This document shows positions 33,294-41,974 of a stretch of DNA of 64,000 bases, one piece after another. The notes under the pieces are model-generated. The model saw only the letters and a program-made list of their open reading frames with translations, made no database searches and was not told the DNA's origin. The DNA is from Pseudomonas sp. H9 (GTDB taxonomy: Bacteria; Pseudomonadota; Gammaproteobacteria; Pseudomonadales; Pseudomonadaceae), in assembly GCF_004353925.1 (NCBI RefSeq), contig NZ_SMOK01000003.1:124001-188000 (forward strand), in the 5' to 3' direction. Position 1 is the first letter of the stretch. Every line of letters starts with the position of its first letter. The translations under genes and the position numbers were made by a program.

Positions 33294-33813
33294 AACGTAA
33301 AGCGCTCTTCCGGGCTGGAGGCCTTGATTTACGCGGGCTCCAGAGTGCGATTGTCAGCGATTTTGTTCCCAGAGTGTTCCCATCGTGGTTGTGTGCGTCA
33401 CCTCGAAGGACAGCTCTCTTAGGGGGGAACGCCGTTTCATGTTGACCCATCAAAAAGAGGTAATTTTGGTAATTTTATTTTTTATCCTCAATAAAACCCT
33501 TACTAATCAATACGTTGAGAGTTTTTGTAAAAGGTAATTTTAGGGTAATTGAAAGGTAATCGACTTACCTTCAAACACGGTAGACGGCATTAAAAATAAA
33601 ATCCTTTTAAATCAGCAGCTTAGTAAAAAATTACCTTGCCAATTACCATAAATTACCTTCCGCGGTAATCGCTGAAAGCCTTGCAGTTCAAGGCCTAGAG
33701 GATAGTTGGAATCCCCCCCTGACCAAAATTACCCCTTTTTGATGGCCATCCTGAAAATGACCAAGGCCATCCCGTCCGCTACCTATAATCCGAAAACGAG
33801 AAAAGGAGGTCTC
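33294..33813. other. left end of the prophage, gene-free
   Basis: It holds the possible arm-type repeats (33364-33382), an A+T-rich tract with the GGTAAT array (33459-33733) and a promoter for the gene at 33814 (TATAAT at 33784-33789, no good -35). No integrase is encoded here. Confidence 0.6.
33459..33733. repeat. cluster of eleven GGTAAT/ATTACC motifs
   Basis: GGTAAT-type motifs begin at 33459, 33468, 33533, 33544, 33555 and 33664. The inverted form TTACC or AATTACC lies at 33565, 33629, 33641, 33651 and 33727. The first two are a perfect 9-bp tandem repeat (GGTAATTTT twice) and those at 33641 and 33651 are 10 bases apart. Forward copies dominate the left half, inverted copies the right half. 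The density and helical spacing suggest a binding array for one protein: an operator, recombination accessory site or origin. Confidence 0.7.
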
Positions 33814-34032
33814 ATGGCCAGAATCAGCAGAAAGCAGTTGCAAGAACTAATGGATCAAGGTGAACCGCTAATGAACCAAGCGGTGGATGCGCTTCGTCGG
33901 TACAACGAAGCGAAAGGACAGCTACCTCCCAAACAAGTCGAGCAGCTACGTCTTGAGGCCGAGGCGCTGTTCCAGGCGGTTCAAGCATATCAGCTGAGAT
34001 CGCTGGGAGGCGCTGCCCCTACCCTTCATTAA
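33814..34032 (+). CDS. small prophage protein, unknown function
   Basis: 72 residues from the ATG at 33814, which has a near-perfect AAAGGAGGT 4 bases upstream; in-frame starts before it are not supported. The sequence (MARISRKQLQELMDQGEPLM...) is helical and charged, with a leucine-rich middle, and recalls small hypothetical proteins of Pseudomonas prophages. It is the first gene inside the left prophage end, just after the GGTAAT array and a TATAAT promoter element. It is a plausible candidate to be controlled by that array. Confidence 0.65.
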   Translation: MARISRKQLQELMDQGEPLMNQAVDALRRYNEAKGQLPPKQVEQLRLEAEALFQAVQAYQLRSLGGAAPTLH

Positions 34033-34272
34033 CTGTCTAGTCGCAGGGAATTGCAGGGAAACTCTATCCCTGAAACACCGCTGTGGCGCCGGAGCTGGGC
34101 CTGTACCAATACTCTGCAGGGGTGAAGAAAAATCGACACATTTAGACCGGGGGCGTGGCGGGGGGACGAGTGCGCGCGCCAAGTATAGATCGGGTTGCCG
34201 GCCGCAGCCAGGCTGGGCAAACTGCTCAGCGCAGACCCCCATCACGGACAAGACTTTGTAAGGAACTCGCTG

Positions 34273-35070
34273 ATGACCATACCTGTGCTGTTTGAGTTTG
34301 AAGCGCTGCCGGTACGAGTTATGACCGGAGAGGATGGGGAGTATTGGTTCTGCGCCAAGGACGTCTGCGCGGTTCTGGGCTACATCAACTCAAGGCAGTC
34401 AATTGCTGACCACTGTCGCGAGAAAGGTGTATCGAAACGATACACCCTCACGGATCAAGGTAAGCAGGAGCTGCAGTTCATTGATGAGGGTAATCTCTAT
34501 CGACTCATCATCAGGAGCAAGAAGGAAGAGGCCAAGCGATTCGAGTCGTGGGTATGTGATGAACTATTGCCAGCTTTGCGCAAAACCGGCAGTTACCAAT
34601 TGGAAAACCGATCGACAGCCGCCGCCCGCATCGCTAACCACCGACTTCGCCTAGCCTTAGGCAAAGAGCTCTACCACACCCGTGCCCCGGCGCTGCGTAT
34701 GCTCATTCATCAGCAACTGGCTGATGTGTCCAATGCATTGGGCCTACCTACCCCAGAGATCGACAGTCTAGGTCGCACCGCGCCCGACGCGCCGGACATC
34801 CTCAAGTCTTTCTGGGAGGCCTTGGCTTATCTCGACGGCAAAGGAGTGGACTATAACCATACCAGCCGCTCCAACGTTCTGGCGGTCAATTTGCGAGAGC
34901 TCACCCACTTACTCAGAGAGAATGGCCAGTCGCTTCGATTCGACACTGCCCTACGCGAGGCCATGTGGCAAAGTCACTCGCCCCGCTGTCTGCACAAAAA
35001 CCACGCGGTTCATAGCCGACTAACCGGAAATACCATCAAATGCTGGGTATTTGAACGACTGACAGAATGA
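34273..35070 (+). CDS. Bro-N domain antirepressor-like protein, copy 1
   Basis: 265 residues from the ATG at 34273 (AAGGAA 8 bases upstream). The N-terminal Bro-N domain (about 5-105) shows VRVMTGEDGEYWFCAKDVCAVLGY, then FIDEGNLYRLIIRSKKEEAKRFESWVCDELLPALRKTGSY, its diagnostic end. The C-terminal 150 residues are not a domain I know; they end KCWVFERLTE. Bro-N proteins bind DNA and serve phages as antirepressors. The gene and about 140 bases before it are duplicated at 35227. Both copies appear intact. Confidence 0.85.
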   Translation: MTIPVLFEFEALPVRVMTGEDGEYWFCAKDVCAVLGYINSRQSIADHCREKGVSKRYTLTDQGKQELQFIDEGNLYRLIIRSKKEEAKRFESWVCDELLPALRKTGSYQLENRSTAAARIANHRLRLALGKELYHTRAPALRMLIHQQLADVSNALGLPTPEIDSLGRTAPDAPDILKSFWEALAYLDGKGVDYNHTSRSNVLAVNLRELTHLLRENGQSLRFDTALREAMWQSHSPRCLHKNHAVHSRLTGNTIKCWVFERLTE

Positions 35071-35226
35071 AAATGGGTGCGGAAAATTCGACACATTTAG
35101 CCTGCAGGCGTGGAGGGGGAACGAGTGCGCGCGCCAGGTGTATATCGAGTTGCCGACCGTCGCCAGGCTGGGCAAACTGCTCAACACAGAGTCCACCTAG
35201 GGCAAGATTTCGCAAGGAACGCGTAG

Positions 35227-36024
35227 ATGACCATACCCGTGCTATTTGAGTTTGAAGCGCTGCCGGTGCGCGTGTTGACAGAAGCAGATGGCGAGTATTG
35301 GTTCTGCGCCAAAGATGTCTGTTCTGTGCTCGGCTATCGAAATGACACTGACTCAGTCAAGGCGCATTGTCGGGAGGCTGGGGTAGCGAAACGCGACCTC
35401 AGCTCAAGCGGACAGAGACGAGAGCTGACCTTCATTAACGAAGGCAACCTTTACCGCCTGATAGTCAAAAGCCGAAAAGAAGAAGCCCAATGCTTCGAGT
35501 CGTGGGTATGCAATGAAGTATTGCCAGCTTTGCGCAGGACCGGCAGTTATCAATTGGGTAACCGCACGACAGCAGCCACCCGCATCGCTAACCACTGGCT
35601 TCGCCTCGCTTTAGGCAAAGAGCTCTATCGCGCCCGAGACCCAGTGCTAAGCACGCTGATACATCAGCAACTGGCTGAAGTATCCGATACATTGGGCCTC
35701 CCTACCCCGGAGATTGATAGTTTAGGTCGCACCGCACCCGTCGTACCGGACGTTCTTAAGACCTTTTGGGAGACTTTGACTTTTCTCGATGGCAAAGGAG
35801 TGGAGTACAACCACAGCACTCGCTCAAACATCTTAGCGGTCAATCTGCGTGAGATAGCCCACCTGCTCAGCGAAAATGGTCAATCACTGCTGTTCGACAC
35901 TGCTCTGCGCCAGGCGATGTGGCAAAGCCATTTGCCTCGCTGCCTGCACAAAAACCATGCGATTCACAGTGGACTAACCGGAAAGATTATCAAGTGCTGG
36001 ATATTTGAGCTGACCACCAAATAA
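35227..36024 (+). CDS. Bro-N domain antirepressor-like protein, copy 2
   Basis: 265 residues, the same length as copy 1, with AAGGAA 8 bases before the ATG. The Bro-N region again reads EYWFCAKDVCSVLGY and FINEGNLYRLIVKSRKEEAQCFESWVCNEVLPALRRTGSY. Most differences from copy 1 are in the DNA-contacting part after the first 45 residues (NDTDSVKAHCREAGVAKRDLSS versus NSRQSIADHCREKGVSKRYTLT), which suggests different targets. The C-terminal part is closely conserved. It precedes the low-G+C two-gene insert at 36132. Confidence 0.85.
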   Translation: MTIPVLFEFEALPVRVLTEADGEYWFCAKDVCSVLGYRNDTDSVKAHCREAGVAKRDLSSSGQRRELTFINEGNLYRLIVKSRKEEAQCFESWVCNEVLPALRRTGSYQLGNRTTAATRIANHWLRLALGKELYRARDPVLSTLIHQQLAEVSDTLGLPTPEIDSLGRTAPVVPDVLKTFWETLTFLDGKGVEYNHSTRSNILAVNLREIAHLLSENGQSLLFDTALRQAMWQSHLPRCLHKNHAIHSGLTGKIIKCWIFELTTK

Positions 36025-36131
36025 ACTTGGCGCAACTCAGAACACTCAACTTACAACAAGACTTAGAAAAATTAACCTTTAGCTATAGTCCTTATTAAAA
36101 ATATCACCACCCAACAAAACCAAACACTCCA

Positions 36132-37160
36132 ATGAAAACTTCAAGCACACCATCAGTAGAAGTAAATAAAATTCTGCAGCACGCTGTGGACTCAATAAAA
36201 TTAGGGGTTCTAGACTACAAATTAAGCACAGAAACCCCTGAGAACTCCACTAGATGCATTTCAGCAGCTCGGAATTTATTTGCTGGCGTACTCATACTGT
36301 TTAAATTTAAAATTGCTTCTCTAGCCAGCACCCCCGAACAAGCAGCCGAACTAATATACAAGACAAAAGAGATCACCCCAACACTGAATGAAAAAGGGGA
36401 AATCGAGTGGAAACCCGTCATCTATAATGATACAACCATCGACACCGAAACCATAAAGTCAAGACTGATCAGTTTAAAAATATGGCATGACTGGGGTGCA
36501 GTAAAGAAACTTAAAGACTGCAGAAACAATCTTGAGCACCTTCACCCAAAGCATCCAGTAAGCGAAATTCAAAAATTCATCGCAGACTTATTCCCGTTAC
36601 TACGCGATTTTATCAAGAACGAAATGACTGAACCTCCAGGAGCTTTACTAGGTGATGCTTGGGATACAATGCTTGAAACCCATAGTTTTTTTGAAAACAA
36701 CAAGTCAGAAATCAGAGAGCTTTGGAGGCCTATCCAACTCTCCGAAAACGCAAAAAAAATATTCAAACAATGCAAATGTGAAAACTGTGAATCACAACTT
36801 CTAGCTCCACACCCAGACGATGTATTAAATGAAGTTTCTACTGATGATCGAGACTTTCGCTATGAATGCGTGGCATGCCACTACTCAGCATCATTAATCG
36901 AGCTTATACAGGAAAAATTTTCTGAACTGCATGAAACACCATTTGATCCGGACCCAATCGTTGAGGAATGCGCACGATGCTTTGTTGTTTTGTATCATTC
37001 ATACCACGGAATTTGTCATTGGTGTGATTTTAAGCCCGAAGTTAAATACTGTGCATGCGGGGCCATTCTTCAGGATCACGAAATAGAGAACGGTGATAAA
37101 TGCGATCACTGCGAAGAATTAGAAGATAAATTTGACGAATACGAAGCACATATTCGTTAA
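36132..37160 (+). CDS. HEPN-like, zinc-ribbon protein of unknown function (candidate defence effector)
   Basis: 342 residues in clearly A+T-richer DNA than the phage genes around it; the ribosome site is weak. The N-terminal 165 residues are helical and contain Arg131-Asn-Asn-Leu-Glu-His136, an RX4H motif like the active site of HEPN ribonucleases. The C-terminal half has three Cys-rich units: C216/C219 with C246/C249, C280/C283 with C295/C298, and C307/C309 with C324/C327, i.e. zinc ribbons. I know no named family. It is followed after 33 bases by a DUF2971 gene, and the pair occupies a cargo position in a P2-like prophage. A role in antiphage defence is inference. Confidence 0.6.
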   Translation: MKTSSTPSVEVNKILQHAVDSIKLGVLDYKLSTETPENSTRCISAARNLFAGVLILFKFKIASLASTPEQAAELIYKTKEITPTLNEKGEIEWKPVIYNDTTIDTETIKSRLISLKIWHDWGAVKKLKDCRNNLEHLHPKHPVSEIQKFIADLFPLLRDFIKNEMTEPPGALLGDAWDTMLETHSFFENNKSEIRELWRPIQLSENAKKIFKQCKCENCESQLLAPHPDDVLNEVSTDDRDFRYECVACHYSASLIELIQEKFSELHETPFDPDPIVEECARCFVVLYHSYHGICHWCDFKPEVKYCACGAILQDHEIENGDKCDHCEELEDKFDEYEAHIR

Positions 37161-37193
37161 ATACCAAAACGACGACCAAGGACCACCAGCAAA

Positions 37194-38099
37194 ATGAACC
37201 AAATACACCCTGGGCGCCGCTCACTATTTAAATACACAACACCCAAAACCGCACTAACAATTCTTCAAAACAAAACAGTCAGATACTCGTCCCCCTTAAC
37301 ATTCAACGACCCATTCGACATTCAAACCGGCCTACACTTCGACTTCAAGCTAGATGAGCTTGCTGAAAAAATTGTTGACCATATTGGGAGATTTGCGAGC
37401 GCCTCAGTTCCTCCTCCGGTTGATGAGGAACACCCTTGGGGACAAATGGCCTTAATAGCAAGGAGAAAGTTCCCAACTTGCGGCTTTGACAAGGCTTTCT
37501 GGCTCAATATGATAAAGCCATCCTTCGACACTGACATAGTTCCGATCATCACGGAAACACAAGCAAACTTCCGTAAATATTGGGATAACTCTTTACCAGC
37601 AATGCGTGTATTCTGCGTATCAGAAGAAAGAGACAATCTATTGATGTGGGCACACTACGCAGAAAATCATACGGGAGCAGTCTTTGAGTTTCTATCACTT
37701 CCCGAAAAAGACAATGTCCTGTCCATCGCCCAAAAAGTAGATTACGTTTCTAATCCTCCAACTTTCTTCAGTGAACAGGAGTGGTTAAATGATTTTATAT
37801 CCATAAAGCCACTCGACACCTCGTTACTTCACAGACGATACGTACTCCAAAAAAGTAAAGATTGGCACTATGAAAAAGAATGGCGAGTTTGGTACCCAGA
37901 TTCTCAGCAAGTGGGTCATCACGATTATATTCCTGTCGCAAATTGCGAGTTACCTGCAATATACATTGGTTGCAGGGCAGAAAGTACGTTCGTGACACAA
38001 TTAATTTCGCAAGCTCGTATGAGCTTCCCCAATACCAGAATATTCCAAGCGAAACGTCACACGGCCTCCTACTCTCTTGAATACGCTGAAATTAAATAG
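37194..38099 (+). CDS. DUF2971 protein (candidate defence partner)
   Basis: 301 residues; AAGGA lies 9 bases upstream. The DUF2971 pattern is clear: SLFKYTTPKTALTILQNKTV, then SSPLTFNDPFD near residue 45, AMRVFCVSEERDNLLMWAHYAENHTGAVFEF in the middle and KSKDWHYEKEWRVWYP, then IYIGCRAE. These conserved Tyr/Asn-Asp-Pro-Phe-Asp/His-Tyr-Ala/Glu-Trp-Arg residues suggest an enzyme, but no reaction is established. It is also A+T-rich and forms a likely operon with the HEPN-like gene. It is convergent with the portal gene Q, 33 bases away, so the pair is an insert between the antirepressors and the capsid genes. Confidence 0.8.
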   Translation: MNQIHPGRRSLFKYTTPKTALTILQNKTVRYSSPLTFNDPFDIQTGLHFDFKLDELAEKIVDHIGRFASASVPPPVDEEHPWGQMALIARRKFPTCGFDKAFWLNMIKPSFDTDIVPIITETQANFRKYWDNSLPAMRVFCVSEERDNLLMWAHYAENHTGAVFEFLSLPEKDNVLSIAQKVDYVSNPPTFFSEQEWLNDFISIKPLDTSLLHRRYVLQKSKDWHYEKEWRVWYPDSQQVGHHDYIPVANCELPAIYIGCRAESTFVTQLISQARMSFPNTRIFQAKRHTASYSLEYAEIK

Positions 38100-38132
38100 A
38101 CGATATTTCCCAATCTGGATGCGCAGGAATTT

Positions 38133-39176
38133 TCACGCCTGCGCTGGAACCTCATACGGACGGAACCGCATCACCTCCTCCCCCAACCAATCGTTGATCT
38201 GCGACAGTCTAGCTTGCTCTGGTTCCAGCTCATTAACCGCCCATACCTGAGCAGCCTCACGGACCGAACCAAATCCCCCGGCGTTCTGCGGGACTACCCC
38301 CATCAACTGAGGTGGAATGCGTAACATGGCCAACTGGTCGTCGCGGCTGATGTTCTTGATCGCGCCGAAGTCATCCTTCGCCGCCACCTCACTGATCGGG
38401 ATCAACTGCAGACCATCCTTCTTGCCACCAGGTGCGTACATGAACAGGTTGCGGAAGTTGCCTGGCCCCTTGCTGTTCTTCATCGCCGTGCGTAGGTCGT
38501 TGACGAAGTCCTCATTCTGGGCTGCGTCGGTCATATACATGATGAAGCCCGCATGACTGCCGTTCTGGTAATACTTACGACGAAACAGCGTGGCGCTCTC
38601 GTTGAGTAGGGCACTCTGCAAGGCCGGGAGCCACTCGGGTAAGCCGTAGACCTCCTGGTTGATATCCGCCACACGCAAGTGGCACACGCTCCCTGCCTTA
38701 AATTCGTGCTCGTCCTTCCAGCCGCGCACCTGGTAGTAGGTGACCAGGTCAGTACCTCGCCGTATGTACTTGGCCAGGCAAGGCTGCAGGCCGATCGCCT
38801 GACGCAGCATGTTGTCGCGCTTCTCCAGGTAGAGATTGCCCGACCAGCCCCAGTCCATGACGATTTGCTCGAAGGCCTGCCGACTCAGCAACCGGTGCGG
38901 TATGAACGTGCGGGCCAACGCGTTGCGCTTGAAGATCAGACCCGACTGCAGGTAAACACTTGCCTTCGACGACTTAGCCAGGCCGTCCAGCGAAACCGGC
39001 GGCTCAAACCATCGGCCATTGGACCAGCACTCCAGGTAGTCGAGGATCTCCCGACCATCGAGCACCGGTACCGGATCGCCGAAAGTGAACGCCATCGACT
39101 GCCCGCCGCCAGTCTGCGCAAGAAGCTCACCTTCGGTGGATTGCGGCACGGCGGCCAGTTCCTGGGGAATGTTCAT
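38133..39176 (-). CDS. Q: phage portal protein (P2 Q)
   Basis: 347 residues from the ATG at 39176, which overlaps the terminase stop (TGATG); a TTG one codon earlier is possible. The PBSX/P2 portal pattern is evident: AFTFGDPVPVLDGREILDYLEC near the N terminus, YYQNGSHAGFIMY and a late RIPPQLMGVVPQNAGGFGSVREAAQ. It forms the ring through which DNA enters the head. With P it makes the leftward late operon, as in P2. Confidence 0.93.
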   Translation of the reverse strand: MNIPQELAAVPQSTEGELLAQTGGGQSMAFTFGDPVPVLDGREILDYLECWSNGRWFEPPVSLDGLAKSSKASVYLQSGLIFKRNALARTFIPHRLLSRQAFEQIVMDWGWSGNLYLEKRDNMLRQAIGLQPCLAKYIRRGTDLVTYYQVRGWKDEHEFKAGSVCHLRVADINQEVYGLPEWLPALQSALLNESATLFRRKYYQNGSHAGFIMYMTDAAQNEDFVNDLRTAMKNSKGPGNFRNLFMYAPGGKKDGLQLIPISEVAAKDDFGAIKNISRDDQLAMLRIPPQLMGVVPQNAGGFGSVREAAQVWAVNELEPEQARLSQINDWLGEEVMRFRPYEVPAQA

Positions 39177-40930
39177 CAATAGATCTCCATGATGCCGGTG
39201 TTAGCCACGGTCTGGCCCTCCAGCGGCTCGTTGTGCAGTGCGTGAAAGAGTGCCCACGCCAGATCGGCGTGGCCGGTGTTGTCGGTGCGCCCGGCGGTGT
39301 AGGTGAACTGCCGTCCACCTGGGGTGACGGTTTTACGGATTGCCATCAGGGACTGAACCAGGTCAGTCCAGCCGGCGTCGAACTCCAGCCGCCTCTTGCT
39401 TATCACGTCCCAAGCCTTCATCACCAGGCGTGTCTTAACCTCGGGGTTATAGGAAAACGTGCGCAGCGCCGGGAAGAACTGGCGTACCAGTTGCGCAACG
39501 GCGCTGCCCAGCCCGGTAGTGTCGATACCGATGTAGGTGACCCAGTAACGCCGCGTGACCTGCCGAATGGTCTCGGCCTGTGCGGTGAAGTCCATCCCAC
39601 GGAACTGGTGCCGCTCCAACACACGAAACTTGCCACCCGGTACCAATGGCGGAGCCACAACAATCAGCCCGGCAGAGTCTCCACTCTCAGCCGGGTCATA
39701 CCCGACCCACACCTGACGCTCGGCAAATGGTCGGGCAGTAAACGGCTTGTAGTCCTCCCAGATCGACCAGCTGTCCACCATGCAAGGCTGCAGCATGTTC
39801 AGCGGGAAGATGCTCGCGCCGTCGTCAACGAACTGGCACATCAATAGGTTCTGGAATGCCGCGGCATCGTACTCAAGCCGCAGCTCATCAATGTCGAACA
39901 GGTCGCAGCCCCGCTCCTCGGCGTCCAGGATGGTGACGATCTGGCGCCAGATCCTGTCGTCGCAGAGCTTGCCCTGCTGAAGGGCACTATGGCTGACGTC
40001 CAGTTTCAGGTGCTGTGCGGAGGGTTTGCCCTTGTTGAAGCGCTCACCCGTCCAGAAGGTGTACGCCTCGTGCGCCATCGAACTGGGTGTCGAAAAGTAG
40101 GTCCGGCGGTATTGCTTCTGCATCGCCATGCCCGAGGCGACTTTGTTCAGCTCGTTGAACTTGAAGGTCCAGAAGAATTCGTCGAAGTAGAAGTTGCCGT
40201 GATAACCCTGGGCAGTCCGTGCGTTGGTGCCGAGGAAATGCATCTCGGCGCCGTTCGGCAAGATGATCGGATCGCCGGTTAGCTCAACCCCAACCGTTTC
40301 GCGGGCGAATGCCTGGATGTAGGCCTTGAAAATGTGGGCCTGCGCCTTGCTGGCCGACAGGAAAATCTGGTTGCGCCCGGTGGTCAGCGCGTCGATCAGG
40401 GCTTCCCGGGCGAAGTAGTAGGTCGCTCCGATCTGCCGACTCTTCAAGATGGCACGGGTACGTTGATTGCCCGCGCGGTACCAGTCTTTCTGGTAATCGA
40501 AACAACCCTCAACAAACGCCTCGACCAACTTCTCGACGTGTTCCTCTGGGATATCGTTGCGCTTGGGTTTACGCTTTTCCCCAGCGTTTCGCTTGGCCAG
40601 TTCGGGGTTGAGGTCAGTCTCCGTACCGCCATCCTGGTAACGCTGAATCCGGGCCTGCCGTTCCAGTTGCCGGCCCAGCAGGTCAATTTCCTTGAAGTCC
40701 GTACCGGACTTAGAGTCCTTGAGTAGAAGCTGTACCAAGCGGGCCTCAGTGGCCGCCTGAATACGCTCCAGCGGCGTGGCCCGGTCCCATTCGTCGCGGG
40801 CCTTCCAGCTGTGAAGGGTCTTTTCCTTCTCGCCAATCAGCTCGGCGATCTCACACACACGGTAGCCCTGCCAATACAGGTGCTTGGCATGGCGGCGGTG
40901 ATCGGTGGGTAGGTCGACGATAGCGTTCAT
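39176..40930 (-). CDS. P: terminase large subunit (P2 P)
   Basis: 584 residues. An N-terminal HTH-like region (about 12-50, YRVCEIAELIGEKEKTLHSWK) is followed by the ATPase: ILKSRQIGATYYFAREAL as the Walker A-like loop and NFYFDEFFW as Walker B. A C-terminal nuclease follows, with VGYDPAESGDSAG and later IDTTGLG. It cuts and packages DNA at cos. Divergent from O across 151 bases that hold a late-promoter dyad. Confidence 0.93.
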   Translation of the reverse strand: MNAIVDLPTDHRRHAKHLYWQGYRVCEIAELIGEKEKTLHSWKARDEWDRATPLERIQAATEARLVQLLLKDSKSGTDFKEIDLLGRQLERQARIQRYQDGGTETDLNPELAKRNAGEKRKPKRNDIPEEHVEKLVEAFVEGCFDYQKDWYRAGNQRTRAILKSRQIGATYYFAREALIDALTTGRNQIFLSASKAQAHIFKAYIQAFARETVGVELTGDPIILPNGAEMHFLGTNARTAQGYHGNFYFDEFFWTFKFNELNKVASGMAMQKQYRRTYFSTPSSMAHEAYTFWTGERFNKGKPSAQHLKLDVSHSALQQGKLCDDRIWRQIVTILDAEERGCDLFDIDELRLEYDAAAFQNLLMCQFVDDGASIFPLNMLQPCMVDSWSIWEDYKPFTARPFAERQVWVGYDPAESGDSAGLIVVAPPLVPGGKFRVLERHQFRGMDFTAQAETIRQVTRRYWVTYIGIDTTGLGSAVAQLVRQFFPALRTFSYNPEVKTRLVMKAWDVISKRRLEFDAGWTDLVQSLMAIRKTVTPGGRQFTYTAGRTDNTGHADLAWALFHALHNEPLEGQTVANTGIMEIY

Positions 40931-40977
40931 GCCGCAGATGCTGCCGTTCGCGCGCGCGCGGCCCTATCACCGGGCCC

Positions 40978-40996
40978 TGTAGGCCACTCCGCTACA
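40978..40996. promoter_or_regulatory. late-promoter activator site between P and O
   Basis: TGTAG-N9-CTACA, i.e. TGT-N13-ACA, in the divergent region, 86 bases before O and 48 before P. Equivalent dyads precede V and FI. It is the probable binding site of the Ogr-type activator encoded at 62478. Confidence 0.65.
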
Positions 40997-41081
40997 ACTC
41001 CCCCACGTTGCCGCGCCATCGCGCGATGCCGACCATGCCCTCATCGCCAGGCACAACGCCACCGCAATGAGGACTCCCAGC

Positions 41082-41936
41082 ATGGCCGGCAAAACCGACA
41101 CACCAGCCAAGAAGTACCGCTCCAAATGGACTCGCATCGCCGTTGAAGGCGCCACCACTGACGGTCGCACCATCGAGCGCAGCTGGATAGAGGACATGGC
41201 CAGCACCTACAGCCCAAACACCTACGGCGCGCGGATCAACTGCGAGCACATCAAGAGTTACTTGCCTGCGGGTGAGTTCGGCTCCTACGGCGACGTGTTG
41301 GCATTGAAAGCCGAAGAGGTCGAGATTGCTGGCGTGAAGAAGCTGGCCCTGTTCGGTCAGCTGGAGCCCAATGCCGCCCTGCTTGCCCTGAACAAAGCCG
41401 GTCAGAAGATTTACACCTCGATTGAGGTACAGCCAAAGTTCGCCGACAGCGGCAAGGCTTATCTGGTCGGCCTCGCCATCACCGACACACCGGCCAGCCT
41501 CGGCACTGAAGCACTGTCCTTTAGTGCTCAACACGGCACCTTTGCCAACCGCAAAAAGGACAAGGACAACCTGTTCACCGTTGCGGAAGAAACCCCTCTT
41601 GAATTCGAAGAAGTCACCGACACGCCCAGCATGTTCGCAGCGCTGAAGGACAAAGTTGGTGAGCTGCTCGGCAAGGGCAAGGAAAAAGAGGGCAAGGACG
41701 CCGCCAGCTTCGCCGCCCTGGGCGAACTGATCGAAAGCCTGGCCACCCACAGCAGCGAGCAAGCCATCGCCTTCGCTGCCGAGCAGAAAGCCCGCCAAGA
41801 CCTGCAAACCAAGTTCGAAAAACTCGAAACCTCGTTCGCCGATCTGGTCAAGCGCCTCGGCACTACCGAGGACCTCAGTCAGCCGCACCGTCCGCCACTG
41901 TCCGGTGGCAACGGACAAGCCCTTGCTGACTACTGA
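41082..41936 (+). CDS. O: capsid scaffold protein/protease (P2 O)
   Basis: 284 residues from the ATG at 41082; GAGGA lies 10 bases upstream, within an earlier in-frame ATG that is therefore unlikely. The N-terminal two thirds carry the GPO protease domain (RTIERSWIEDMASTY, NCEHIKSYLPAGEFG, LVGLAITDTPASLGTEAL), whose Ser/His residues cut the capsid proteins and itself. The C-terminal third is a coiled-coil scaffold (about 190-265). First gene of the rightward capsid operon O-N-M-L-X. Confidence 0.92.
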   Translation: MAGKTDTPAKKYRSKWTRIAVEGATTDGRTIERSWIEDMASTYSPNTYGARINCEHIKSYLPAGEFGSYGDVLALKAEEVEIAGVKKLALFGQLEPNAALLALNKAGQKIYTSIEVQPKFADSGKAYLVGLAITDTPASLGTEALSFSAQHGTFANRKKDKDNLFTVAEETPLEFEEVTDTPSMFAALKDKVGELLGKGKEKEGKDAASFAALGELIESLATHSSEQAIAFAAEQKARQDLQTKFEKLETSFADLVKRLGTTEDLSQPHRPPLSGGNGQALADY

Positions 41937-41974
41937 TCCCCAAGCCGCAGCCTAATCCCAGTTCGGAGAGCACC

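Larger units (their letters stand above)
34129..36024 (+). repeat. diverged tandem duplication, unit 954 bp
   Basis: The unit starts before each antirepressor gene with AAAA(A/T)TCGACACATTTAG (about 34129 and 35083), continues through CGAGTGCGCGCGCCA and CAGGCTGGGCAAACTGCTCA, and ends with the gene. The distance between start codons is 954 bases. The copies differ at many positions but keep the same length and both reading frames. Confidence 0.85.

Noticed and set aside
33233-33445. Short plus-strand frame over the attachment site
   Set aside because: It runs through the tRNA fragment and terminator and has no ribosome site.
33294-33813. Integrase gene beside the attachment site
   Set aside because: No open frame with tyrosine-recombinase motifs is found at this end; it should be at the right end outside the window.
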